Source of the DNA: Ophioderma brevispina
Lineage: Eukaryota > Echinodermata > Ophiuroidea > Amphilepidida > Ophiodermatidae
Assembly: GCA_023653785.1 (NCBI GenBank)
Contig: JAMKCH010012726.1
Location: 30,857-94,856 of the forward strand
Direction: 5' to 3'
DNA length: 64,000 nt
The position numbers and the translations under genes were made by a program. Every line of letters begins with the position of its first letter. Position 1 is the first letter of the stretch. The notes under the pieces were generated by a model that saw only the letters and a program-made list of their open reading frames with translations, was not told the origin of the DNA and did no database searches. Below, piece after piece: positions 25,745 through 38,485 of the stretch.

Positions 25745-26355
25745 CGCGGTAATAATTTAAACAAAGGTCGTAAGGTACGTAGATCAACAGTTCACCATAA
25801 GTGAAGTGGTCAACTCACTATATGGCCATAGACCTACAAAGAAGAAGTTTTATAAATTAAAGACAGGATGTAGAAGGAAAAAATCTTCTCAAAATAACTG
25901 CCGGATCAAGTAGACAACGTTCTAGCTGAACACACACACAACATAGACTTAGCTAGGGGCAGATACAATGTTTGAAGGAATAGATGAGCGGGAGATGATA
26001 CGTTATCGCCGTATATATTTTTATTATATATAGTGTTTGGAAATAGTTTTTCTTTTGTGTTGGTCCACGAAATTGTACAGTATACAAGCACAAACACGTG
26101 CACACAAACACCCAAACTCAAACACCACGGATACACAACACTTTGATCATCCGTGCTTATGTTTCATTGAAAAGCCATTAATTTTCTGTTTGCTCATTCG
26201 GTTATTTGCCTCACATATATATGCTTTATAAACCTTTGTTCACTTATTGCTTTTTAAGAAATGCCCATTTAAGATCTAGGCACATTATGCCATTTATCAC
26301 TTAAATAAATAGTCTCCTTAAAGAAGCTTTAATGACACAGTACTCTTTATATATT

Positions 26356-26397
26356 TCCACAACAACAACAACAACAACAACAACAACAGCAGCAGCA
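26356..26397. repeat. (CAA)n(CAG)n microsatellite
   Basis: Ten or so CAA-type units run into three CAG units. The corresponding position in copy A near 22425-22445 is CAACAACGACAAAACAACAAC, shorter and interrupted. Confidence 0.85.
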
Positions 26398-26638
26398 AAG
26401 ACCACACAACTATACTCCCCGCCTAAAAATCCGAAACGATATAAATTACTGTATTAAACCAGGTATGTAGGTAGTAGGTGAATTATAATAAAATGCCAGG
26501 AGCGTTGTTCGCGTAATTGTGTTTGCTTATTGACCTGTGTACGTAATGCATTGATAACGACGCATGATGTGGAAGTTTGAGAGATTTATCAGCTGGCTTG
26601 CGGCGTTCCATTTGAAAGCAAGTTTGTCACGTTGATGG

Positions 26639-27397
26639 CCATTTCAACATCGTTTCGATTTTTTTGACGGGAGTATACACTTTGGATAAAGTATACTTTG
26701 TGATTTTTATTGTATCACGGTATAAGGTCACGCAAAATCGGTTTCACGTACAATACTGCTACCATCTCAGTAGTAAACAGTGTTTAAAATTGCGTAATAT
26801 GGACATATGTTTTGCTATTTTCCGGATTTCATTGTAATCTGCTTGTCTACAAGGTTTACTCAGGTTATACAATGCAGTTGTACTTAAAGGCTTTTATGTG
26901 AGACAAACTGTCTTATTCGGTCTTAATAAAGAGAGAGTTACTTAAACTAAAACAGATAATCATATTTTATTATTTATTTCGTTAATGTAGGCATGGTTAA
27001 CAAAATTCCATTATCCCATTAAAAGTCACTACCTTAATTATGTAAGTTTGTGATAGAGACCAGATATCTTAACATATTATTCGTTGTTTCAAAAGGAATG
27101 GTACAATGTGGAGGCCTTTCACGTCTATAAGTTACATATCCTAATCAACAACGCAATCTCTATTTCAGACATGTTACCTGCTATAAATAATGTTTTAAAT
27201 GCCGTCAAATGAGTTCACACTTTTGAGGCAGTAGCCACAAGTTCGTCGGGTCATACGTTGAATTATATGAATGAGATTACTAGATAGGACCGCTCCTTTA
27301 GAAGGTAGAGCACCCCCGAGTAAATTGATATCATCTATATACTCCTGCCAGCACAAGAACAGGTTTACTATACTCAATAACTCTGATACATTACTGG
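26639..27397. other. No recognisable feature
   Basis: AT-rich DNA directly after the tandem duplication. No coding motif, element end or RNA gene was recognised. Confidence 0.45.
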
Positions 27398-27535
27398 AGT
27401 TTTCCGTAACCTGACCCACCTGACAAACACTTTTGTTGTTCTTCTGACACACTTATATTCGGAAACCTTAGACAGGAATAAATCTGTGCTGTTATTCAGA
27501 TAAAGGTGTGTCAGATGGGCCCGGTTACGGAAACT
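27398..27535. mobile_element. Small inverted-repeat element
   Basis: AGTTTTCCGTAACCTGACCC (27398) is the inverted match of GGGCCCGGTTACGGAAACT (ending 27535), with two mismatches or indels. Further in, CTGACACACTTAT faces ATAAAGGTGTGTCAG. The 138-bp palindrome is non-coding and has the form of a miniature transposon. Confidence 0.7.
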
Positions 27536-27865
27536 TCCTACTAAAACTGCCCACCAGGTTACCAATATAAAATTTTCTCTCTGTTTCTTCTTATGAAAGG
27601 ACATCGCCAACAACCCTAAGTCCAAAAGCTATATGAATCCATATACAATTTTTATCACGGGAGCGGCACTGAATTGTGTGTACTACAATGTCAATCGATA
27701 AACTGTACAAATCTTTTCCGGTTATAACCGTAAACAACTTACAACTTGTAGCTCTTAATGAGAAGGGGGTTCAGCCAAAATATTTTGGTTTTGCAGATAA
27801 ATGAGAAATTCAAACTTCTATATGATAGCCAAAATCAGTTTTGATAGTGTGAGTGGCGCCATCCA

Positions 27866-29414
27866 TAGACTGGTTCCATTTCTCAAAAAAGTGCTTCCCT
27901 CACATACGAAGGCATTTTTGAGTAAAGCAATTGGGTTAGTTGTTTTTAATGAAATTTTTTGCTAATTCCAAATTTTCTGGTCCCAAGCTGATTTTGAGAC
28001 GGAAATGTTCCTAATTAGCATAAATTCCAAAATGGTCGGCCATTTTAAATACCGTTTGTTTGTCATAACGCAAGATGTTAAGGGCTTGTAATTACTTCAT
28101 TCCTTGTAGGGTTAAGGAATACAATTAGATCATTAGTTATAGCATTAGGTCAACTTAACAGTTAAATTTGCATAAAAATTTCAAAATGGGTCCGCCATTT
28201 TGACATTTTTGTACCTAACTCAAGATTTAAGGTTTGTACTTCATTCTTGTGGCTATACATCTGTTTTCAGGGTCAAGGGATTTAAATTTTAGTTCTGAGT
28301 TATGGTCATGCGCCATGAGTTGGGGTGACAAATGAGGGTGGCGTTACTTTTCACAATAGTTTTAACTTTATATTGTATCATACAACCAAGTTTGGTATTC
28401 AGCTGATTTATATTTCATTTTAAAGGGATTTATCCCAATCTAGCTTTGCTATGGTGGCAGATTCAGATTCAGTGTGCTATCTTACTTTTTGAGTTGCGAA
28501 TTTTAAGTCAGTCGGGGTCAGAGAGGGTGTGCCTAATGATGAGGTGCCTACGGATGAGGCATGTGTTAAAGTCTACGGGATTTTTTGATATTCGGGGCTT
28601 TTTGCATTTCTTTTCGGTTTTATATCTTTTTAATATCTAACCCGCCATGTATAAGATAAATAACATAATCATTTTGTTGGTTATTTATTGGCATTCATTT
28701 TGACTCATACAAACAGTTTAAGCTATGATGTTAATTGAAGGTACCAAATTTAGGAACTGCCAACAAAATTGTTGTACTTTTTTACATCAAAATTTCAAAT
28801 TTTCCACCTTATATGACACTTGTTGTACCCTGTATAAAATCAACGTACAAGTTGCAGATTTGTCTTCCATTACATGTTAAGCTTTTACAACAATATATAG
28901 TTTTATCGCTATCATCAAAAAATGAGATGACTTACTCTCAATTAAGTGTGAAAACGTGTATTTTTGGTATTTCACAAGCATGTAACAACACACTTTTTCT
29001 TTCTTTTCTTTTCTCCCAACTCCCTGGTGCATGACCTTATAGCATTTAGGTCCTTTTAGAGTTTAATTTGCATAAAAATTCCAAAATGGCCGCCGTTTTA
29101 AATTTATGCCAAATTAATTGTCCAATATATGGCAAAATACCTTCACTGATGGTCTAGTTGTGTTTCTCCGCACCTGACAAATATGTATAGACACAGAATG
29201 AAACCGGTTACAATCCTTAAATCTTGAGTTATGTACAAAAAATGTTAAATGGCGGGCCATTTTGAATTTAATCAAATTAGGCACATTCCCCTAAAAATTA
29301 GCTTTGGGGACCGGAGGATTTGGAATCAGCATAAAATTTCCATATAGAAACACGTTCAATTCTTTATACAACAATGCGCTCGACTAGTTGCTTTTTGAAA
29401 GATGGAACCAGTCT
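27866..29414. mobile_element. 1.55-kb element with long inverted arms
   Basis: TAGACTGGTTCCATTTCTCAAAAAAG (27866) is inverted at 29390-29414. Pairing continues for several hundred bases: TTGCTAATTCCAAATTTTCTGGTCCC.. near 27959 against the complement of 29300-29335, and the CCAAAATGGTCGGCCATTTTAAA block near 28027 against 29245-29275. Related blocks (..TTTGCATAAAAATTTCAAAATGGGTCC.. near 28168 and ..ATTCCAAAATGGCCGCC.. near 29073) also form a facing pair. No transposase was seen in the middle, although a 99-codon frame lies at 28735-29034. It fits a foldback-type, non-autonomous DNA transposon. Confidence 0.75.
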
Positions 29415-29475
29415 ACCAGACTGATGATCGGGTAGTACTCCTTGAACTGAGAAACGCTTCATTGATGAACGTTTC

Positions 29476-29690
29476 AAACCTGTAATTCTTCCATCATAAG
29501 GGAAACGAAGACCTTGTCTTCCTGCTCTTATTGATAAAATTTTTTAAAACCTGTATTCCTGTCCATCAATAAGGGAAAACTAAGACCTTGTCTTCCGCGT
29601 TTTCATTGATAAATTTAAAAACCTGTATTCTTCCATCAATAAGGGAAAAAAAAAAACGAAGACCTTGTCTTCCTGCACGACAATGCCACA
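29476..29690 (+). repeat. Minisatellite, three copies of about 71 bases
   Basis: Units begin AACCTGTAATTCTTCC (29476), AAACCTGTATTCCTGTCC (29547) and AAACCTGTATTCTTCC (29618). Each contains ATCAATAAGGGAAA and GAAGACCTTGTCTTCC. The last is itself a 14-base near-palindrome. Copies differ by a few bases and by an A-run in the third. Confidence 0.85.
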
Positions 29691-29739
29691 CCGCAGAATA
29701 ACTACTGGCTTCTAAGTAGACAAACCACATTATATTGGT

Positions 29740-30010
29740 CTGTCATGGACATCCAGGTCAGCAGATCTTTCACCCATTGAACCTCTTTGGCATGAACTTG
29801 GCTCGCGTGCGGAGGCAGACATTTATCCAATTCCAGCAGCAACACTTCAGGAGTTAAATTAAAGACTTCACAAAGAGCGGGTGAGAATTCTCCAAACGAT
29901 CATCCAGTAGCTACAGCTCAGCATGAAAGCAGAATGACCGGAAGCATCAATACGTGTGACAGACATACAAGATATTATACGTTTTGTGGGGGATTTTTAA
30001 AACTGGAAGT
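29740..30010 (+). pseudogene. Tc1-like transposase, C-terminal relic
   Basis: The plus-strand frame reads SADLSPIEPLWHELGSRAEA and then PAATLQEL, the standard Tc1 C-terminal stretch 'SPDLNPIEhlWdeLgrr..' with the catalytic glutamate in PIE. After a stop come an RVRILQ-like stretch, LSMKAE and, past another frame change, HTRYYTF, the usual terminal 'GGHTRYW' block. Nothing N-terminal of the SPD block was found. Its last part starts the duplicated block A, so the second copy (39532) carries only the final residues. It is on the opposite strand to the other two Tc1 relics. Confidence 0.75.
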
Positions 30011-32233
30011 CTAAAATACTATTAATTTCCTCCTTCCAAACTTGTTATATACTAAACACGTTTTACTACACCTAAGGGTGTTTTCGAAACGACATGTTGT
30101 CAAACATGTTTTGTTTCCTCCTCCTTCTCCTTATGGGTGAACCTTCCTGTCTCTTAATTAAGTATATAACGTGCGGGTTGAAAAGATAATAGTAAAAACG
30201 AAAACGCCTAATGTTTTGCAATATATGCCCTATAACCAAAGTGGTAGCTGAAAGCCTTTTTTCTTCACTTTAATTGGAATATAGTTGCTCATGCCAGCGT
30301 CTTCTCATGTTTCGCACATGTAAAAGTATCGCACTCTTTTCTTCCTAAGGATTTATTTTGGGAGTGTTCTTAGACTGTGCTAGATTTGCAACCTATATCC
30401 TTTCATACTTAGCAGCGGAATTGAACTGTAAATAATACAGCCGTAAGGGAGTATGTCTTTTGGGTTTGTGGCTCGTGTCATTGTACCCCTAGTAGTTCAC
30501 GTCACTTAATACGGCAAGTTAACGTGCAGATATAGTAATATTTTAACCATTTTCCTCTTTGCAATTTTGTAATGATCCAAATTATATTTTTAGGTACAAA
30601 CGTTGCCTCACCGTTTACCAGTGTTAACTTAAAGGAAAAATGCCATGATTCTGAATATTTGGAAAATTTGGTATGGATGAAAGCTTAAGTACGTAAGTAC
30701 TATTATCAAATAGTTGAAATTGTCCCCATTTGTTGAGTATTTGCCCTTTATAATTTCCGCCCAATAGCTTTCTCGAAAACGATTGCGCGACAAATCCACA
30801 TTGCAGGCAAATGGTGACGTCAAAGTGATGACCAGCATATATCCGCAGTGTTGCCCCTTTCCTATTCGAGGGAACTGCCAGGGGGTAGGACATGCCATCC
30901 TACAACAACGCCTGAAATTAACAAAATCGGCACAAAACCTCCGGCGCCGACTCGAGTTGCGAGTCCCAAATCGAGCAGGCCAGGTCGTGTCCTACCCCCC
31001 CCTGTGGAACTGCGATCGATGTGGGTTTTATTTATAATCAATAATAAAACACCCACGAAATGAAACAAAATATGTCATTCTGTAACTTATGTTCAAATTT
31101 ATATACTGTACTTCATTAATCATCAATATTAACATTACATGGTGTCAGCATGACAAAAAATAAACAATTCGAGTCAACACGAGTTTTTTTGGTCATCACT
31201 TTTTGACCTTTCACGAGGAGACAAATTTGGCTCTTTTGATCAATGAAGGCAGGCGAAAAATCCGCCCGTTTTCTTCGTATGTCAAAAAGCAAAATTAAAA
31301 TGCCTCTATTTTGTTAATTTAATACATCAAATTGTATTTTATTTTATTCGGGAAATTCGTGATGTATTTAATATATTTAAGAATGTAAGTCAAACTGACT
31401 TGACAAAATCTGACATATTTCCTTTAAATTGCATCATTCAGTATGACCTCGGAAGCTCATTTACTCGAACACACCGTTAAAGGAGTACTTGAAATCCTAA
31501 ACGGAATTGAAGCTCTGTTTTTCAAGTACCCCCCGTCGGGACTAGGAGGTTGATATGGCTTTCTGGCCTATAATTGTTAATAAGTCCGGGCCCCGATGTT
31601 AGTTGTAGATAAATTGTAAATTAGTTGAACACAGAAATAGCGGCCGTTGGGTGACCATAAGATCTATTCTTATGAGGTCACTGCTGATAGATGCCTTCAG
31701 CATGCACACAGCCCTCGTCTTATACCAAGGGGGGGGGTGGGTTATCACCCCCATAGTGAACTTCGCTCCGGTGCGCTAAAAGCCAAAAACTTTCTAGGTA
31801 ATCGTTATCTCATCCTGTCCGGTCATTTTTAGCGCAAAAATGGAGGTAGCACCTTCAAACCGGGGTTTAGGGTATGCCGTCAAAGTGGAGGGGTGGGGGG
31901 GTGGGGGGGGGGGGGGGGGGGGTGGTTTGCCACCCAAGGATTGTTATTGGTGTCAATTTTGAAAATATATGCACAGTATGTCTAAAACGTCATTGTTATG
32001 TAAAACTAGCCAATTGCCATCATTTAGAGTTGAAAACCGCATGAACGACTTCCTACTTTTTTTTTACGCAAAATTGGATTGTCCGCCTATTTTTCTGTGG
32101 AAATGCCAATTTTGCCGACTCGCGACTTGATGACGTCATTGTGACCCCTACTAGGTAAGTTTGGTACTTGTTTGGGTATCAATGGAAAGAGGAGAGACCA
32201 AGTTTATCTCCCTGGTATCAAAATCATAAGGAT
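29940..32233 (+). repeat. Block A, copy 1, of the 29.9-45.8 kb array
   Basis: Colinear with 39532-41765. It begins GGAAGCATCAATACGTGTGACAG and includes CTTTTTTCTTCACTTTAATTGG near 30257, ACGTCAAAGTGATGACC near 30815 and TTTTGGTCATCACTTTTTGACC near 31187. It ends with long G-runs and the CGAATTCTCGAGG-type junction to block B. Several frames occur in both copies (for example 30848-31063), but none stays open in both, so I regard it as non-coding. Confidence 0.9.
31720..31930. repeat. G-run clusters with facing C-runs
   Basis: AAGGGGGGGGGTGGGTTATCACCCCC near 31728-31752 is a self-complementary G/C-run. A second cluster at 31889-31922 has over 30 G broken by two T. The matching places in the second copy of A (near 41284 and 41434) are shorter. 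Such tracts can fold into hairpins or G-quadruplexes and are also prone to sequencing error. Confidence 0.75.
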
Positions 32234-35200
32234 CGGGTGCTTTATAACGAATTCTCGAGGGGGGTGGTAACCACCCCCCCCTTGTACACCGTGTTACAAA
32301 ACAAAAGGCTTGGTAATACGAGGTTAACCAATATACATGAAATGTTTAACTATGGTGTTAAAACCATGTTTACCCCGCGAATCAAAATGAGCTAATTTTC
32401 TCCTGATAGGGGGATAACCACCATGGTCCTAATGGTTGAAATGGTAAAACTATCACGCAAAACTCAAGAAAGACAGTTTGGATGGGATATTCTATCTCTC
32501 AAACTAATTCTTAAATTAAAATCGCCCAAATGGTCATTTTGGCCAACGTGGGTCAAATTGCCCAATAGTTACTTTTGAACAACACGTTTTGCAGTGTGAG
32601 CAAACTTCCAATTGGATAAAGACATGCTAAATACTCAACCCTAATTCTAACTAACACTGAATCCTTTATTAAACCTCAAAATCTAGTCCCTTGCTTTATT
32701 TCATGAAATTATTTCACGAAGGAAACTGCAGTTACATTCAGGAAAGAAAATGTTCAGGTGAGATTTGAAATATTTTCAGAATTGTAAAATGATTTCACAC
32801 TGTGTAAATACCTCTTCTTGAAATCTGGGGTTCCCTCTGATCACAATATCTGGGTTTATAGCCTTTGTCATTGCAAGTACCAATCTATTCGGCAGATTTA
32901 TTTTATACTCAAGAATAGAAGAAAGCTATGGACAAGTCACTACAGCCAATAGAACTGAATTTGAAATTTCCAGGCCACTACATTGATAAGCTGAACTAAT
33001 AAAACAAACGATATTCTCAATTTCTGTCACTATTAAAATCTTAAAGGTGTTTAGATGGATGAATATACGATGGCCCATCAATGATACGATGGTATAGGGC
33101 TTGTATATCGTTACATAAAGGCGCATACCTTCTGATAAACCAAGAAATATTCGCAATAACTTTGAACGACATTTATGTGATCCACTGGAAAGCTCTTCAG
33201 AACGATAGTATTGAAAAGATCCACCCCCCAAGTTTGGAAGATATAGATATTGTAAAACAGGTTCTAACTTGTGATTCAAATAATTATGTTCACTTACTTG
33301 TGGATATTTTCAGCAAGCAACGTTGCCTTTCTCAACACTTAAGATGTGAATGCTATCGTTGATTTTCCTAGCGGCATAGTTGCCAGCTCTTTTGACCTTT
33401 GGGTTATTTTTTTTTATCAGCAAATCATCAAAACTGCGAAAGTTTATTTTGCCTTCACCTTTGTTCTGGGTGGTGCCCCTCTTCCTAATCTCATAGCTCG
33501 CCTCAAATCCATCTCCTATAACGTCTGTTCGGCTCCTATGATTTGCTCATTTTATCCTATAACATGATCCTTTTCCAAGAACAAATTGACCACAAAAAGG
33601 TCAATTTCGACACTTTTTAAATCGGTCAAAATTGGAGCCCCTATTCGTAGCAGTGTGCATCGTTGCATACTACCTCGGTTAATGACCCTGATATATCATT
33701 AAGGTTTACCTTTTTAAAAGGGTGTCAAACTCCAATTATTGAATAACTTTCCCAGAAGAAAATATGAAAAAAAAATGTGTTTTTGTCAGTATTCCGTTGA
33801 TTTTCCCTAAATGGTGAAGGGACTACTCATTTCTTTCTTACTATTGTAATAATGTGGCCTTTTGTGTAATTTTGAAGTTTTAAAAATGCTTGCTTTTTAT
33901 TTTACGCTAAATCATCAACCGTGATATCCAAGATATTGTAAAATTTGTTGACACCTACAGAATGTGCCACACGTCTTCAAATATATTCTCTTACGGACTA
34001 TCCAACTGTTTTAGTTAAGTAGGTTACTGAAATACTTGATCACTCGTACTTGTCGTCAAACCAGAAAAAGCCATTATTTTCTGTTAGACGTTTGTTTCAC
34101 AATCGGTTATTTACCTCGCGTATCGTGCTTAAAAACATTTATTAGCTATGATGGCCTGTCCCCAAGGAATGTCCATTTAAGATTAAGGCCCATTATGCCA
34201 TATATCACTAACGCAAAGGTTTGAGTGAGGTACATACGTTTTTCAAAGTATTGATACTCCACTCAATATCATAAATAGTGTTTAACTATTGTACCGTATT
34301 AACATGTGTTTTGTGATTTTTGTTTATTTGGATTTTTTGAAGTCATATGTTTACTTGTAATAAATATGAGATCTAGTGACCGTACGAATATTTTAACAAC
34401 CTATTACCAATTTCAATAAAGGCGAATAGTTCTTTATATTCTATTCATATTTTTTACGTTGTAGATGAGAATCGTTGGTGACTTACAGATATTTTAAACC
34501 CTTTCAGATTTAAGTAGCCGATACTTCTCATAATGTTCATAATCCGCATTTCACAAAACAGTTTTTCTATCCATCATTAAATTTGTGTTATCATTTATGA
34601 TAACGCTTGTCCTTTTTCGTTCGTGCTATATTTAAAAGAGTTACCAACTTCATCTTATTAGTAGATTACTTAGTAACGGTCATTAAATAATGTTAGTGGA
34701 GGCATCAAAGTTGGTCTTGGTTTAACCGACATTCACTTTTTGCTTACATCAACCACTCAAATTTATGTTTTGTTTCAGACACGTGTGGTCTGGCATAGAT
34801 GAATCGACCAGACATTTTACACTAGATTAATCAGTGTGTGGAATAGAAAAGGTCGATTATATATTCCTGGCATCACTAACGTATAATCTGCTTCCTTGGA
34901 AGTGAGGCAATTATACCCTTTAGTAGGCTGAAAAAGCTTATTTTAAGGAGCCGTCAAACTTGTGCGTCCTTGAGATAAAATTCACATGACACAGTTGTGA
35001 CATGGAAATTGCATGAAAGGAGAGAGGTCGTACATGTCCGCATAATGTCCCAGATACCAGATATTATACCACAAAACCTCGGTCATTTGTTGATTGTTAA
35101 CAGTTTAATTTTTTTAATAATTTTTTTTATTGGTGCGTCTTAACTCTAAAATAATGTGCTTTTCCAATCACGCATTCAACATTTTCACCGAAAGGGGAAA

Positions 35201-35365
35201 CAGTAAATGCAAATACTCAAATTATATGCATATTAACTAATTCATAATTATGCATATTTTGAGTTGAACCCGTGTCTGTACATTTCAGTTTATATCTGTT
35301 AAACAAGCTAGGAATTTCTATGATCTTACCACTAAAAGGGTATCAAGTTACGCCGTTCCACCCTT
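32234..35365 (+). repeat. Block B, copy 1
   Basis: Begins CGGGTGCTTTATAAC and ends ACTAAAAGGGTATCAAGTTACG..CCACC. It starts with the hairpin GAGGGGGGTGGTAACCACCCCCC (32257-32280). Copy 2 follows head-to-tail at 35366. Copy 3 is at 41766. Landmarks: GATCCACTGGAAAGCTCTTCAG (33178), CTGGGTGGTGCCCCTCTTCC (33466), ATGGTCGATT-type block (34848). A 117-codon minus-strand frame (32926-33279) is broken in the other copies. Confidence 0.9.
34360..34515 (+). repeat. Two-copy tandem repeat inside block B
   Basis: TTGTA..ATGAGATCTAGTGACCGTACGA.ATATTTTAAC recurs about 100 bases on as TTGTAGATGAGAATCGTTGGTGACTTACAGATATTTTAAACC. The same pair is in copy 2 (37501 and 37602) and copy 3 (43763 and 43861), so the internal duplication is older than the block duplications. 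Confidence 0.8.
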
Positions 35366-38300
35366 CGGGTGCTTTATAACAAGTTCTCAGAGGGGGGTGG
35401 TAACCACCCCCCCCCCCCCTGGGTAAAACCGTGTTAGCAAAAAAATGCTTGGTAAACGAGGGTAACCAATATCATTAAATGTTTAACTATGGTGTTTAAC
35501 GCGAACAAAATGAGCTAATTTTCTGATATCGATAACCCACCAGTGGTCCTAATGGTAGTGAAATGGTAAAACTTCACGCAAACCAAGAAAGACAGTTTGG
35601 ATTGGATATTCCTAAAAACTGAATTCTATAAATTAACTCGCCCAAAGTGGAATTTTGGGCCAACGTTGGTCAAATTGATTGCCATAGTTTTAGACTTTTG
35701 AACAAACAAAGACACGTTTTGCAGGGTTACACAAATTTCCAATTGGATAAGACATCGCTAAACTAACCTAATTCTAACAACATTCAACACTGAATCCTTT
35801 ATTAACTCAAAATCTAGTCCCTTGCTTTATTTCATGAAAATTATTTCACGACATGATACTGCAGTTACATCCTCAGGAAAGAAATGTTTCAGGTGAAGAT
35901 TTAAATATTTTCAGATTGTATGAAATGATTTTCAAACTGTGGAAATACCTCTCTTGAAAATCCGGGATTTCCCTCTGATCACACTATCTGCCGTTTATAG
36001 CCTTTGTCATGCAGTACCTCTATTGCAGATTATTTCTACTCAGAATAGAAAGCTATGAGACAAGTCACTACAAGCACAAATAGACTGAATTTCCCGGCCA
36101 CTACAATGATAATTTACTAGAAACTAATAAAACTCGAACGATATGCCTCACTTTCTGTCTATAAAATGTTAAAGGTGTTTTAGATGGATGAATATACGTG
36201 GCGCATCAAATGAAGTACGATTGTTATAGGCTTGTTTTCGTTACCAGAAAGGGCGCATACTTCTGCTAAACACAAGAAATATTCTCAATAACTTTGAACG
36301 ACATTTTAATAGATCCACTGGAAAGTCTTCGACCGATAGTTTGAAAAGATCCACCAAGTTTGGAAGATATGATATTGTAAAAACAGTCTAACTTTGATTC
36401 AAATATTATGTCACTTACTTGTGGATATTTTCAGCAAGCAACGTTGCCTTTCTCAACACTTAAATGTGAATGCATCGTTGGATGTTCCTACGGCATAGTT
36501 GACAGCTCTTTTTGAACCTTTGGTTATTTTTTTTAGATCTCAAATATCAACCTGCGAAAGTTGATATTTGCCTTCACCTTTGTTCTGGGTGGTGCCCCTC
36601 TTCCTAATCTCATACCGCCTCAATCCCATCTCCTAAACGACTTGTTCGGCTCCTAGAGTTTTGCCTCATTTGATCCTATAACATGATCTTTTCAGCAACA
36701 AATTTGACCACAAAAAGTCAATTTCGACACTTTTTATTCGGTCAAAATTGACCACTATTTCGTAGCAGTGTCCTAGTTGCATACTACCCCTTTCGGTTAA
36801 AATGACCTTAATCATTAAGGTTTACCTTTTAAAATGGTGTCAAACTCCAATTATTGAATAACTTTCCAGAATAAATAATGAAGTTTTATTAAAAAAAAAA
36901 AATGTTTTTCGTCAGTATTCTTTTGATTTTCCTAAATGGTGAAGTGACTACTCATTTCTTATTTTCTTACTATTGTAATAATGTGGTCTTTTGTGTAAGG
37001 TTGAAGTTTAAAAAATGCTGCTTTTATTTTACGATTTTACGTACGCTAATCAATCACCTTGATAGGCCAAGATATTGGTAAAATTGTTTGACACCTACTA
37101 GATATTGCCAGCACTCCTTCAAATATATTCTCTTACGCTATCCAACTGTTTTAGTTAAGTAGGTTACTGAAAACCTTGAATCACTCGGTAACTTTTCTTC
37201 ACCGACAAAGCCATTAATTTCTGTAGACGTTTGTTCACAGTCGGTTATTTACCTCGCGTATACGTGCTTAAATCCAAAACATTTATTCAGCTATGGCCTG
37301 CCAAGGAATCATTTAAGAAAGATTAAATGCCCATTATGCCTATATCACAAACGCAAAAGGTTTTTTGGAGGTGGGTTAAATACTTTGCAAAGTATGGCTA
37401 ATCCACTACAATATCATTAAATAGTGTTTAAACTATTGTACATGTATTACATTGTGTTTGTGATTTTTGTTTTAATTGATTTTGAGGTCATATGTTTATA
37501 CTTGTAGATGAGATCTTTAGTGACCGTAACGAGATATTTAACCTATTACAATTTCAAATAATAAAGCCGAATAGTTTCTTATATTCGATTCCTATGTTTA
37601 CTTTGTAGATGAATCGTTGGTGACCTTACGAGATATTTAACCCTTTACAGATTGGTAGTAGCCGAAATAATTCTCATAATTTCATAATACAAGCATTAAA
37701 CATCACCGTTCTATCCATCCTTAACTTTGTGTTATCATTTAAATATACCTTTGTTTTTCGGGCACATATTAAAAAGAGTTACTCAACTTCAGCTTATTAG
37801 TAGGATTATTAGTAAGGTCATTAAATAATGTTAGTGGAGGCATCAAAGTTGGTCTTGTTTATACCGAAATTTCATTTTCTTACTCACCACGCAAATTTAT
37901 GTGCTTCAACAAGTGGGTCAATGGAATAGGATGAATCGACCAGACATTTTACTATGATTAATCAGTGTGTGGAATAGAAAATGGTCGATTATATATTCCT
38001 GGCATGCCTAACCTATAATCGCTTTCTTGGAAGTGAGGAATTATAAACATTTAGTAGCTGAAACATCTTATTTAGGAGCACTCCCTTGTGGCGTCCTGAA
38101 TAAATTCACATTAACAACAGTTTGACCATGGAAATTGCATGAAAGGAGAGAGGTCGTACATGTCCGGCCTAAGGTCCCAGATACCAGATATTATTACAAC
38201 ACTCGGTCATTTGTTGATTGTTGAACAGTTTATAGTTTTTTTATTGCGTCTTAACTCTAAATAATGTGCTTTTCACGCATTACAGTTTTCATCACCGAAA

Positions 38301-38485
38301 GGGAACAAGTAAAATGCAAAATCTCCAAATTAAAATGCATATTAACTAATTCAAATTTGCATAAAATTTGAGTTGAACCCTTGGTCTGTACATTTCAGTT
38401 TATAATTCGTTAAACAAAGTTAGGAATTTCTATGATCTTACCACTAAAAGGGTATCAAGTTACGGATACGCCCTCCACCTTCAAA
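35366..38485 (+). repeat. Block B, copy 2, direct tandem
   Basis: Starts CGGGTGCTTTATAAC immediately after the end of copy 1 and ends near the same GGGTATCAAGTTACG block. It differs from copies 1 and 3 by numerous small indels and by expanded homopolymers, such as C15 at 35406-35420 and A12 near 36891. No block A precedes it, so it arose by duplication of B alone. Confidence 0.9.

Larger units (their letters stand above)
22693..26638 (+). repeat. Tandem segmental duplication, copy B
   Basis: Second copy of the unit that begins at 18863. It is about 120 bp longer, partly from expanded repeats: (GT)n near 24715, GA runs near 24935-24980 and 25714-25744, and CAA/CAG near 26356-26396. Its end (AAGTTTGTCACGTTGATGG near 26620) matches the junction at 22675-22692, which fixes the unit boundaries. 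Confidence 0.9.

Noticed and set aside
25470..25760. 96-codon frame ending in an Arg-Glu repeat
   Set aside because: The Arg-Glu run is only the translation of the (GA)n microsatellite, and the matching frame in copy A is broken.
27374..27625. 83-codon minus-strand frame
   Set aside because: It spans the small inverted-repeat element at 27398-27535 and has no motif.
29476..29690. Regular repeat considered as a CRISPR array
   Set aside because: The whole 71-base unit is repeated, with no unique spacers, and the setting is eukaryotic: a minisatellite.
30848..31063. Overlapping frames on both strands around the GGCGCCGACTCGAG stretch
   Set aside because: Not kept open in the second copy of A (40450-40620); GC-rich chance frames.
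32926..33279. 117-codon minus-strand frame in block B
   Set aside because: Frame is broken in both other copies of B and the sequence shows no family motif.
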